This document shows, piece by piece, positions 36,301-47,328 of a stretch of DNA of 64,000 nt. The notes under the pieces are model-generated. The model was not told the origin of the DNA and made no database searches. It was given only the letters and a program-made list of their open reading frames with translations. The number at the start of each line of letters is the position of its first letter. Within the stretch, counting starts at the first letter, position 1. A program made the translations under genes and the position numbers. Source of the stretch: Rhytidiadelphus loreus (taxonomy: Eukaryota; Streptophyta; Bryopsida; Hypnales; Hylocomiaceae); contig OX344765.1 in the NCBI GenBank assembly GCA_947034895.1, positions 3,105,001-3,169,000 on the forward strand, in the 5' to 3' direction.

Positions 36301-38194
36301 AGCAATTGCAAGACGAGAGGCAATTGACAAGAAGAAGGAGGATAGATGGGAGGAAGCACAGAAGAGGAACGAAGCTACCAAGAAGAAGAGGCTTGCCTCA
36401 AAGGCTGAGAAGGAGGAGGAAAAGAGCAAAAAGAAGGGAACAAAGAGGAAGGCTGAGACCCCGGTACGTGAAGGGGCAACGGTATCCGCTGACAACATGG
36501 ATTCGTCATCGGGATTCTCCCTCCCTCAAGATCGTCTAGTGCGTGGTCTACTTCCACGAGTTCTCAATCTTCCTCCAGTTCCCGACATCGACGAGTGCAT
36601 TTTGAACTTGTCGGTGGGTGACCTCCCCAATAATGACAAGGCATTCAAGAGCATCCTAGCCTTCCTGGACATGGTAAATCACTTTCCTTTGTAATTTGAT
36701 TTCTTACAAGTGTGGTTGTCCACACTTGTTCCCCTAAAGTGTATGAGATGCATTTGATAATTTGACTTCCTTTCATATGTAACTATCTTATTGTATGCTT
36801 CATGCATCAATATACTTATGACAATTGTATGGTTCGGGCTTGAACCTCATTGTCATTTACAGCATGCCACTGACAAAGACAGACACTTCGGTGGTGTCCT
36901 CAGCTCACAACCAGCTGTGGACTTGATCATCGTGGATGTCCCGGAAGGGCTCCATGTACCAAGTGTTTCGGCTCCACCTCAACCCATTCCAAAGTGGAAT
37001 GAATTCTCACCAGATTGCCTAGTGGGAGTCTTCGACTTTGCTCAAGAGTACCTTCACGACAACAGTGGTGTGCTGCTGATGTATCCATCCCCCTCCGCTC
37101 GTCACAAAAGCCATATCCTAGGGTGCTGCAAGGAATACGGTTTTCAAGTACTTGTGACATGGTTCGGCATGAATCATCTCCATCTAACCTCGCCAGCGGA
37201 TACAACTAGAACGGTACCTTTTCTTGTATATTATTTGAACCTATTTTTTTTTTATTCTTTGCGAAACATACTGAATGTATTTTTGCCCTTGCAGACGATG
37301 CGCTTTGCCATTTCACTACTCGTTAAGGAATTGGGTCCAAAGTCAGCATCTGCATTTCCCTTCCAGGTTGTGCCGTCACATCAGGAGGTTGGTGTCGATG
37401 TGTCTCGAGACGACATACTGCAAAATTTTTGCTACAAATCGGAGCTTACTATGAATGGCGACATCCCTTGGCGTGGACCACGTGAAAAGGCCCGCCAATT
37501 CATGCAAATGCTCATCGAAGCCCTTTGTGAGCCCGGGGACGTTGTTGTTGATTGCGTGGCATCCACTGGTAATTCCGTAAAATTTTCCATGACTTCCTTT
37601 GTCAAATGGCACTGAATTCATTGTAGTCCTAATGTATCTTTTCTTTGTCCTTCATTTTAAATCAACAGGGGCAAGTATTCAAGCCTGTCGTGCGACACGG
37701 CGTCATATTATAGCTTTCGAGGAAGATACGGCCATCTATGACGCCATCATTGCTCCGGTGATGCAGACGGAGGAAGTTCCTCAGGCCGATCCGCCTCGCC
37801 CTGAGTCTGAGGTTCTAGACCTCGAAGATGAAGTAGTTGTGGCACAGCGCATTGTCAAGACAGCACGATTCAGTAAGTAAGTCTGTCTTTCTTCTCATTC
37901 AATTCTTTTGCCTGTCCAAGTACCTCATCTTCATCTAATTGTGTGTTCACTCCTTTCTGTAGGCAGACCCAGGAGGTGAAGAACTTCAGACAGGTTCCTT
38001 TTTTCGGTAGACCGGAATTCCTGCAAAGCCCACCTAAACCTTTTGAGCTGCCCGTCTATGCAGAGGCGCTTTCGCATGACTTCGTGGCATTTGATAGTAG
38101 GCCTTCCTCTCGGGCACGTTCTGTATGTCCTCGTGCTCTACAATTTGTGGATGACTGTGCCATAGAGTCAGATTCAGATACATCATATGCATAG
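33335..38194 (+). CDS. ParB-like domain plus N6/N4-type (beta-class) DNA methyltransferase-like protein, 11 exons
   Basis: Exons at 33,335-33,571, 33,815-34,455, 34,583-34,772, 34,876-35,070, 35,162-35,377, 35,480-35,715, 36,016-36,673, 36,863-37,213, 37,295-37,568, 37,669-37,876 and 37,963-38,194 all have GT/AG borders and join in phase to a TAG stop. The only internal stop is TAG at codon 9 (33,359-33,361); starting at the in-frame ATG 33,440 gives about 1,110 residues. Residues ~100-230 look ParB-like ('FFVCDGNHRRIAW', the DGxHRR box). Residues ~625-690 are a Lys/Glu-rich stretch with likely nuclear signals. Residues ~760-990 follow the beta-class methyltransferase order: 'DLIIVDVP' where DPPY is expected, then 'PWRGPREKA' and 'GDVVVDCVASTGAS' where DPFxGxGTT is expected. 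The fold is supported; catalysis is doubtful because both key motifs differ. The family normally methylates adenine-N6 or cytosine-N4 in DNA. It is the best-preserved gene here and lies among mobile elements. Confidence 0.75.
33359..33361 (+). other. In-frame TAG at codon 9 of the methyltransferase-like gene
   Basis: From ATG 33,335 the frame reads MEPRNPRV-stop-EVAPPEDGEEV and stays open to the end of exon 1. Either translation starts at ATG 33,440 or this copy carries a nonsense change (CAG to TAG would fit). Confidence 0.6.
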
Positions 38195-38820
38195 TGTACT
38201 GCGACCCTTGGCCAAGAGACTTCATGTATTGTTGCAGAGCACGGGTCTATTTTTATGGCTTTCCGTTTTTTCTACGGCTCTTGTTTTTCTCATTTCGTTT
38301 ATAATTTGAAGTCTTCTTCTTTTGGCACAGAATCTTTACCTCTGCAGAAGTACCGCATCTATACTCTTGCACAAAGTTTTAATGATTGCCATGTGAAAAT
38401 GACTTTTGTTTGGTTATTTCAATAGAATTATAATTTTCTCTCCCATGTTTCTAAGATGATAAAAGTGGACATGTGGACTATGTATATGGGGGCGGATTAG
38501 GCTGTTCAACACACATTCACAGTCGTCATCCCCGTCATGTAAATATACATGATTCATTTTTTTTTTTCTGTAATGCGGTATATATGGACGAAAATGTCAG
38601 CGAGTATATGTTACCTTTCCTACTTTCTCATACTGTTTAATTTTCCCATGGACATCTTACTAAGTACAGTGACCAGGTCAAATGTGAGAAATATTTTTAA
38701 TATATACACCAGTGCTTGTTTCTGGACCCACCATTCATTATGCTTCATTGAATACCAATTCCATCCCTATGGGGTTCTCTGTCTTGCAAAATTAGATCAT
38801 CTTTGAAATTCAGAAAGAGG
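38195..38820. other. 3' flank of the methyltransferase-like gene
   Basis: T-rich sequence with no supported gene; possible 3' UTR. The open frame 38,549-38,806 has no recognisable features. Confidence 0.4.
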
Positions 38821-38879
38821 TTGTGGGTCTACGTTGGACTCCGCATCCCCGCTTCGGATCTACTCGGCCCCAAGTACGC

Positions 38880-40560
38880 TTGCAGTCTGTGCTGTCTTCG
38901 CGGGGTCTGCACTGCCCCGCCTCCGGCCTTTTCCTGCCCTTGCGAGGTCTGACATACCTCACAGCAGCCCTTCGCGGGGTGGTAAAAAAAACCTCGGAAG
39001 TCCCCCACAGAGTTTTTGCTGCGAAGAAGCAGCCCTGCGCGGGGGGCTGTTGCCCCACGAAAGTCCCTAGCGGGGGCTGTACTGCTTTGGGGCAGCCCTT
39101 GTGCGGGGTCTGTGCTGCCGCTGCATAGCCGCTGGCGGGGGGACTATGCTGCCTCGCAGCAGCCCCTCGCGGGGGGGACTCTGCTGCCTTGGGCAGCCCC
39201 TCGCGGGGTCTATGCTGCCCCGCAGCAGTCCCTCGAGAGGTCTGGGCTGCCGCGGGGGGACTCTGCTACCTTGGGCAGCCCCTCGCGAGGTCCATGCTAC
39301 CCCAAGGCATCCCCTCGCGGGGTCTATGCTGCCCCGCAGCAGTCCCCTCGCGAGGTCTGGGCTGCCCCGCGGCAGCCCCTTGCGCGGGGGCTGGGTTGCC
39401 TTGGGGCAGCCCCTTGCGAGGTCTGGACTGCCCCGCAGCAGCCCCTCGCGAGGTCCATGTTACCCCAAGGCATCCCCTCGCGGGGTCTATGTTGCCCCGC
39501 AGCAGTCCCCTCGCGAGGTCTGGGCTGCCCCGCGGCAGCCCCTTGCGCGGGGGCTGGGTTGCCTTGGGGCAGCCCCTTGCGAGGTCTGGACTGCCCCGCA
39601 GCAGCCCCTCGCGGGGTCTGCGCTGCTTTGGGGCATCCCCTCGTGAGGTCTGGGCTGCCTTGGGCCAGCCCCTCACGGGGTCTGGGCTACCGCGGGGCAG
39701 CTCCTCGCGAGGGGACTCTACTGCCTTGGGCAGCCCCTTGCGAGGTCTAGGTTGCCCCACAGCAGCCCCTCGCGAGGTCTGTACTGCCGCGGGGGGACTC
39801 TGCTGCCTTGGACAGCCCCTCGCGAGGTCTGGGCTGCCCCGCAGCAGCCCCTCGTGGGGTCTGCGCTGCTTTGGGGCAGCCCATCGCGAGGTCTGGGTTG
39901 CCGCGCAGCAGCCCCTCGTGGGGTCTGCGCTGCTTTGGGGCAGCCCATCGCGAGGTCTGGGTTGCCGCGCAGCAGCCCCTCGTGGGGTCTGCGCTGCTTT
40001 GGGGCAGCCCATTGCGAGGTCTGGGCTGCCCCGCAGCAGCCCCTCACGGGTCTGCGCTACCTTGGGCCTGCCCCTCACGGGGTCTGTGCTGCCACGAGGC
40101 AGCTCCTCGCGAGGGGACTCTGTTGCCTTGGGCAGCCCCTCGCGGGGTCTGCGCTGCTTTGGAGCAGCCCCTCGCGGGATCTGCGCTGCCTGGGGGCAGC
40201 CCCTCGCGGGGTCTGCGCTGCCTGGGGGCAGCCCCTCGCGGGGTCTGCGTTGCCGCGGGGCAGCCCCTCGCGGGGTCTGTGCTGCCGCGGGGCAGCTCCT
40301 CGCGAGAGGACTCTGCTGCCTTGAATAGCCCCTCGCGGGATCTGCGCTGCCTTGGGGTAGTCCTCCGCGGGGGGCTGTGCTGCCCCGCGGGAGCCTTTCG
40401 CGGGTGGGGCTGTGTTGTCCCGCGGTAGCCCCTCCCGGGGGGGGACTGTGCAGCCCCGCGGCAGCCCCTTGCGGGGTCTGTACTGCCTTGGGCAGTCCTT
40501 TGCAGGGGCGACTTTCCTAAACCCGAAGGTAGCCTCTTGCGGGAGGTTGCACTAAACCCT
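38880..40560. repeat. GC-rich satellite of about 30-bp units (GCAGCCCCTCGCGRGGTCTG)
   Basis: About fifty degenerate units of 'gcagcccctcgcggggtctg' followed by 'ngctgcyncg' fill the region, with higher-order duplicates (for example 39,290-39,440 and 39,470-39,610). Each unit carries self-complementary words (CTCGCGAG, GCAGC..GCTGC), so single strands could fold strongly. Long frames on both strands (for example plus 39,189-40,328; minus 39,266-40,078) are Gly/Pro/Arg/Ser-rich translations of the satellite and are not called as genes. Confidence 0.9.
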
Positions 40561-40569
40561 CGGGTTTAG

Positions 40570-40760
40570 AAGCCGACGATTCTATTTTGCTACAGTTTCT
40601 TATTGATTACAATAAAGAGAATAAATCTTCTGAAATTTCTAATGACTTGAGTGGATAAATCTTACAAGTTCGACATGCGCGGTTCCATTGTGCAGTTAGG
40701 AGCCGACGATTCTATTTTGCTATAGTTTTTAATAGATTACAATACTGCATTGTATTTTCC
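40570..40760. repeat. Short direct repeat at satellite edge
   Basis: 'agccgacgattctattttgc' followed by 'tacagtttctta' occurs at about 40,570 and again near 40,700 (offset ~130 bp), just after the GC-rich satellite. The sequence 40,760-41,190 shows nothing else. Confidence 0.6.
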
Positions 40761-41189
40761 GGTTTTCTTCTTGCATATCGCTTTCTTCAAGTAGCACTGT
40801 AACCTTCACTTCAGATTTCATTATTCTTGTTCCGGGTGAATGTGGGTCCCTACATTGATGCTCCTTGTGCCACGTGTTGCAATGTTGTAGCTTTTTCAAA
40901 TGATAAGGTTATCTTTAAAGCTCTGTTAGCTCCGCGGGAACTGACTGGCTGTAGTTTGTCGATCGAATTTGTGTGACCCGGTGTCCAAACTATATATCTA
41001 GAGTTCTAGACGACACCACATATCCATTGTATGTTTTCTGAAGTCCTCGTTAACCAGTATGTCACTTTTTTGTTGATTCTTGTGAAGCCGACTACGTTCA
41101 CAGTGTATACATCTTATTATCTAAGATTTGGTTTTCATGTTTGTGTAGTCGGAGCAATGTTCGAGCAATGCCTTAGCGTCACTTATGCA

Positions 41190-41612
41190 TGCTTTTAATC
41201 TCGTTAGAAGACCCTACATTGATTTCATGCATCCAATATCTTCCATTATTTTCATCCACTTCTCCGAGTTACATCCATGTCTTCCATCCACTTTCATCAT
41301 CTACATTCATCCAATTTTTTCATCCACTTTCATCATCTACATTCATTCAGTTTTTTTCATCCACTTTCATCTATTTTTTTAAACTTCGTGCACCCATTTT
41401 CTTAAGTACTTTCATTAGTTTTCATAGAAATTTTTTAACTTTTTTTTCTAAATTTTCCTAAACTTCTATTCCAATTATCATCAATTTTTTCCTATCTATT
41501 TGATCAAAAATTTCAAAATAGTCTCTTCCCGCTCACCAATCCCCGCTCCTTGCTCGCCGCTCGCCGCTCCCCGCTCACATACCACCATTCCCCGTCAGCT
41601 CGTTGGGAAGCC
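41190..41612 (+). promoter_or_regulatory. Promoter-like module: TTTCATCC words then CCGCTCCCCGCTC block before an ATG
   Basis: Repeated 'ttcatccactttcatc' words (41,240-41,375) are followed by T-rich DNA and a C-rich block 'ccgctccccgctcacatacc' (41,563-41,582), 30 bases before ATG 41,613. The same arrangement occurs in reverse at 24,060-23,400. That two gene starts share it suggests a common 5' region, perhaps a promoter. No TATA box is obvious. Confidence 0.4.
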
Positions 41613-44401
41613 ATGGAAACTTGGAAGAAGGATGTGGATGTGAAGGTTGGGCAGTTCCTTGCCAACTCAGCAACGCAAAACACAGCAATTGATGAATTGC
41701 GCTCCATGTTTCAGAGCTTCATTGGCTCCCGTGAACGCATAGAATATGGTAGCCCCTCCTTTACGCAATCTGCGTTGGAAAACCAAGGGTCCCGTCCTCG
41801 GCATCCATCCGTGAAAGAGAAGAAACGTCCCGGTGGTGGAGCAAGACAAAAGCACCATTCCAAGGTCACAGCAAGTCCGGCAGACATTACCCTATCGAAT
41901 TCAGGGTCAGATCTAACTGCCAGACCGGCAATACACATGCGTGTTGCAACTTCAACACTAGAGTCCAAGGTGGCCACGCAGCCTGTAATTGAGATGGCAC
42001 GGGAGTCTAAAGTCGAGTTACTTGTCCAGCCCCGCATCGAGGGTGCCCTAGAGACCTCAGAGAAGGCTGGAGTGCTGCAGGAAGACCCAGCAATTGCAAA
42101 AACTCACACGGCCAATGAAGACACAATGGCGTTGAAAGGAAAGGAGGGAGTGGCTGAAGAGCGAGAGAAGAGTACAAACCCCACACCAAACGAAGACGCC
42201 GAGGCTGATGAAGCTGGTGTCTCACTAGAATGCGACCCGCCCACGCTCGACAGCGGTGGTCCTTACTGTCTTGGCGACAACGGCGAGGAGTTGGAGTGCG
42301 GAGGGGAACCCGACCCTGTGGTGAAGAAGAGCCCCGTGAACACAGACGAGGTGGACTCAGCAGCCGACACTGGCAAGGCAGGACAAGAAGTTGCAGCTGC
42401 ACCGTCGCAGTCGCAGCGGAATTCCAAGAAAACCCCTGCTTCACCGGCGAAGGTATTTTCCCCTTCCGGCGTTCTTCAACGTACGCCGAGTGAGGTGAGA
42501 CCTTCCGGTGCTTCTTGGCCTGAAATTGGGTTTAGGGGTGACAGGGAGTGTAAGTTAATTATTTTCAATGTGCACGGAACCTTATTAGACTGTAGTAAGC
42601 TGTGTGAGAAAAACCCGAACCCTGCGATCCATAGTAGCACAAAGACCGGTCAGAGGAGAGTGGTTTTCCGTCCATAGGTGAAATCCTTTCTTCAAAGCTG
42701 CTTTGCATCCTTTTCAGTCGGTTTCTGGGGAAGTGGCAGTGCATTACACATGGATGACGTGTTGCCAACGCTCCTTGGGGGATTGAACGGTATCAATGCA
42801 ATCCCATTATTTGCATGGTCTGCCAAAGACTCGGAAGCTGCAGACATTGGAAATGGTTGCCCAACTGGGCAGGGTAAACAGTTGGAATTAGTGTATGCAA
42901 CGTGGCCTCGTTTTTGTGCTGCAAACACATTGATTGTAGATAGTAAGCGAAGTAGAGTTGAGTGCAACCCTAACGCTAATGTCATCATCACTACCCCTTT
43001 CTACATGAAGTGGATTTCTAAATTGACAGATGATAAGGAGTATCTGAAACGGTATCTGTGGCCGCTGTTGGAGGCTTTTCATTCATGCTCGGACGTGACT
43101 AGTTTCCAATTTAAATTTCCCGAATTAGTCAACGAATCCATGTTACAAATGATACAAAGACGCCGAGCCAGACATGCATATGAATTTCTAGACATTGTGG
43201 AAGGTGAGGGGACTCACAAACTACACGGTTGCACATGTAAAGGCGTCCCCTCACCTTCCTTTGATCTGTGTTTCTAATTATCTTGCGCATGTATGTGTAG
43301 GTAAAGGGACAGAAGCGGGAGGTGAAGACCAAGCCGGCAGCCGTAGTCCCGAAAAAAAATTCCGGACAATCAACGAAGAAGGTAAAGTCACTACAAATTG
43401 TAATGTGCATTTCCTTCATGGCCTGGCTAAGTCATTTTCAAGTCCCGAGAAGTTGTTTTCCAGTCATTCCTAAGTTACTGGATTATGGAAATGGAAATTC
43501 ATGTTGCCTTCAGTATTGTTGTAGTCACGTATGTGTCATACTTCAGTCGTTTGGAAGTTAGGTCCTAGTGATTGTACGCCCCATCAACCTGCCAAGCAGA
43601 ACTCGTGGTCATCTTCGACCCTTTAACATTCGCTCTATACCGTCCGAAGTAGAATCATCTTACGACACTCCAGTATTTTGTCTCTTGAACTCTGCTTTTT
43701 TTATCCTTTGTATGCGTTCCGGCAATGGCCATAATCCCGCGACATTGACGGTTATCTGTTGAGTGCCCTTCTAAATTGTCTATCTAGATTTAGGTGCATT
43801 ATTCGGTGTGCCTTTCCCACACACAGGCCTAGGTAGGCAATGCCTTAGTCGAATACAGTAAGAGCACACCTTAGCACATATCGTGCTCCACCCTTACCCT
43901 AAACCTGTTGTTCAATTCCCGTGTGCGGGCATGTTATACCTTTGGGGTCGAAGTTACGTGGCAGTAAAGTTTTAGTTACGACAGACATCCAAGTCATTCA
44001 ATAGTGGAATGTGTGTTACATGTCAGTCACGTGGAAGTCACGGAGAAGTAGGTAAGTATGCGGGATGTGTGTGCCCTAATAATAAACCTTCTAACCCCAC
44101 CCTTGTATTAGCTGACCTAAACCCTTCTTTGTAGTATCGGCTTGGAGACGAGGTTTTCCTCATAAATCCACAAGCAACAAGGCAAAGAGCAGCGGTGGGC
44201 AAGATTAGCGGTATCCCAGGGAAGCACAAGTTCCATTTCATGGAGATTCTTGAGACATGGTTCAAAGTAGACATCAAGGAGGTTTTCCACTCCGAGGTGC
44301 CGCTGATGTATCCCAACGACGCGGCTGACCAGCAGAAGATGGAAGATGTGAAGGGGACCTCCACAATATGGGACCAGAAATACTTGAAGCTTACACTTTA
44401 A
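41613..44401 (+). pseudogene. FCP1/NLI-like HAD-fold protein with substituted catalytic Asp residues and an in-frame TAG
   Basis: Exon 1 (41,613 to about 43,203) is one frame broken by TAG at 42,675-42,677. A disordered Lys/Glu/Pro/Ser-rich N-terminus (~310 residues) precedes a domain with the layout of FCP1/NLI-interacting-factor phosphatases: 'LIIFNVHGTLLD' (expected DLDETLV), 'RRVVFRP'-stop-'VKSFL' (expected RPGxxxFL), 'FSVGFWGSG', 'FAWS', 'ANTLIVDSKRSR' (expected VDDSP) and 'DDKEYLKRYLWPLLEAF'. Both nucleophile-loop aspartates are Asn and His, so no phosphatase activity is expected even if read through. Later exons at 43,301-43,381 and 44,135-44,401 join in phase and end 'YPNDAADQQKMEDVKGTSTIWDQKYLKL', a module I do not recognise with certainty. 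The exon 1 to exon 2 junction is uncertain: the obvious donor at 43,203 gives the wrong phase. It lies in the presumed CACTA-like element ending at 50,553. Confidence 0.62.
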
Positions 44402-44626
44402 CGTGGGCTTGGTCAATTAGATGGCATTGTTGGGACTCTTGCATGATGACTATGCTATTGTAAATAAGGAAACTCAACTACAGTGAAGGCTTGTCCTACC
44501 TCAGGAACCGCCTTTCATTTTACAATGTTTGGAATGTAAATCTTAGCCTATGAATCCATTCTGATGTTGCCTCAGACATGTTAGACTGAATGACTATCTT
44601 CTATGTTTCTTAGTGATTTCTAAAGT

Positions 44627-44634
44627 GCGTCCTT
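44627..44634 (+). repeat. 8-bp target-site duplication, left copy (GCGTCCTT)
   Basis: GCGTCCTT directly precedes the hAT end and is repeated exactly at 49,706-49,713. Confidence 0.9.
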
Positions 44635-44904
44635 CAGGGTTGACGAATTGCAACGTCCAGCCCAAAATCGCGTCCAAAATCCGGACGTCCGGACGTGAGG
44701 ACGTCCGGATTTAGCAGACTCCAGCGTCCGCATTGGACAACAACATCGAAAAATTATACTGCGCGGTCCGCGCCCCGATACAGGGATTTTAGACGGCCCG
44801 TCGGAAAGCAGCGTCCGAATTCGGACGGCCCGTCCGAAAGTGGCATCCGAATTCGGACAGTCCATCGGAATTCAGACAGTGCGTCCGAAAGCAGACTCCG
44901 AATT

Positions 44905-45700
44905 CGGACGCCTAATTTTTTTTCAAATTTTCTAACACCCCCTCAGAAACTTGTCCATAACTTCTTGGTGGAAGGTCCAAACTTGAAACGGATTGTTGGA
45001 GATGAAACCTTGCTTGATTTACAAACTTTTTCTAGTTCAAAGATTTTCAAAAAAATGTATTATACAATGCGAAAATGAGGTCTGAACATTGACTTTTCTT
45101 ACAATATATTTCGGATGGCTAGTTTGAATTTGGAAGGGGGGAAGGCTGGTTGCCTGGTTCCACTTGGATTCTTCCAACGCCAAACTTCCGACGGCCCATT
45201 TCCGACGGCCACTTTGGACGCCTAATTTTTTTTCAAATTTTCTAACACCCCCTCAGAAACTTGTCCATAACTTTTTGGTGGAAGGTCCAAACTTGAAACG
45301 GATTGTTGGAGATGAAACCTTACTTGATTTACAAACTTTTTCTAGTTCAAATCTTTTCAAAAAAATGTATTATACTATGCGGAAATGAGGTCTGAACATT
45401 GACTTTTCTTACATTTTATTTCGGATGGCTAGTTTGAATTTGGAAGGGGTGAAGGTTGGTTGCCTGGTTCCACTTGGACACTTCTGACGCCAAACTTCAG
45501 ACGGCCACTTCGGACGCCTAATTTTTTTCAAATTTCCTAACACCCCCTCAAAAACTTGTCTATAACTCTTAGGTGGAAGGTCCAAGCTTGAAACGGATTG
45601 TTGAAGATGAAACCTTGCTTGATTTCCAAACTTTTTCTAGTTCAAAGGTTTTCCAAAAAATGTATTCTACTATGTGGAAATCATGACTTTTAGGTGGAAG
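44905..45700 (+). repeat. Three internal tandem copies of a ~300-bp unit inside the hAT element
   Basis: Anchors 'ctaacaccccctcagaaact' at about 44,931 and 45,241, and a diverged one near 45,537. The 61- to 127-codon frames across them end at the same place in each copy and are repeat-derived. An inverted fourth copy is at 47,690-47,880. Confidence 0.8.
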
Positions 45701-47302
45701 GTCCAAACTTCAATTGGATTTTTGGAACCTTGCTTGATTTCCTTGCTTTTTCTTGAAACCTTGCTTGATTTCCAAACTTTTTCTAGTTCAAAGTAATTTA
45801 GAAAAGGTATTCTACTTTGCTGAAATGAAGTCTGAACATCTACTTTTCTTACAATATATTTCGGACGGTTCGTCTAAATTCGGAAGGCTGGTCCCATTTA
45901 GAGTTTTTTCTTTTCTTTTAATTCAATCGATATTGTAATCTCTAAGGTTTAGATTACGTAATTTGCTATAAAATCATTTGTACATGCATTATTTCTTATT
46001 GTTACTACAATTTTGTGGCTATAAGTTTGTAGCATACATTAATAATTCTATTTAAACTAATTTTGGGGGACTTGTTAATTGATATTGATAGTATTATTGA
46101 AATTTGTTTGGGAAGTTTTAGAAAAATTTATTTTTGGAGATGAAACCTACTTGTAATCATTAATCCCTCAAGTACAAAGTGGACACAATGAGTCCTCTTC
46201 AAATTTTCAATGGAAAATTCTCGATAGGGTGAAACAAATCTCAATATTTTACAAACTAGGATCTCTAGAATTGAAATTTTACATACTTGTTGCATTATTT
46301 GATTTTGAAAATTTGAATGTGAGAAATATTTACAAAAATTATTTAGAAAATGTGGTCTACTAGAAAAAAGGAGCACATACAATGTTTTTCCAATGAAAGA
46401 AATAGTAGAAATAGAAAGAAAAAAAAAATTCTTAAACAATCCTAGTCTTTACTTTATACAAATAAATTGTGTTTGAAGAGTTTTTTTAAATTTGTATTTT
46501 TAGCAATTTTAAAAATAATAGGTTCAACCTAGTGTGACGAAGAACACAAAATATATAAAAATGAATCCAAACATTTTAAAGATGTCCCAAACAATATACA
46601 AATTATACAAGTTATTAAATCACAATTGCAATATTGCATGTTTCACATTTACAACAAGATGAATTGAAAATATCATTTTTGATGTAGAAATACGTTACAA
46701 ACATACATAAATAAGGTCCATAAAACCATAATTGTGATACATGAGGGGTCATCATATTTGAAAGTCAATCATATTTTTCACTATATAAGCACCAATATTT
46801 TTTGTATGGGATATATTGTTGACAATTTACATTTTAAGATGTAAATATAAGTATGAGGGTGTAGGAAAATATCAAAATAACTTCAATTACAATTTTTTTG
46901 TATAAATGCAATATTTAATCTTGAACTAAATTAAATTACATTAAATTACATTAAATTGCTTAAAGCATTTTTTGTAACATCCTCTAATACAATAACAAAA
47001 TAATACAATTGCTTGTATTATGTATATTTTGTTGTTTAAAACTATTAATGCATTTTACAACAAAACTTAAAGAACACTTCAAGTTATAATTGTATGTTCC
47101 ACATTTGTAAAGTGGCACATCATAATTGATGTAGAAAAACTAAAAATACATTGAAAACATATATAAATAAATCTATGAGGTCTATACAAGAACATATGTT
47201 GTACATCATGATAATCACATCTTAAAAAAATAAAGAAATAAAAAATATTCCACACATTACACCAATGTTTTTGGTAACTAATGTAAAATTGAAAGTTTAG
47301 GA

Positions 47303-47328
47303 TTTAGGGTTTAGGGTTTAGGGTTTAG
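47303..47328 (+). repeat. Short interstitial telomere-like run (TTTAGGG)
   Basis: Three to four consecutive TTTAGGG units inside the hAT element. This is the plant-type telomere repeat; here it is far too short to be a telomere. Confidence 0.6.

Noticed and set aside
39016..40428. Gly/Pro/Arg-rich frames of 180-380 codons on both strands
   Set aside because: They are translations of the GC-rich satellite in several frames at once; composition alone keeps them open.
42594..42677. An intron (GTAAGC...TAG) that would remove the stop in the FCP1-like gene
   Set aside because: It would also delete 'RRVVFRP', which matches the conserved RP..FL region of the family; a nonsense change is simpler. 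Not excluded without transcripts.
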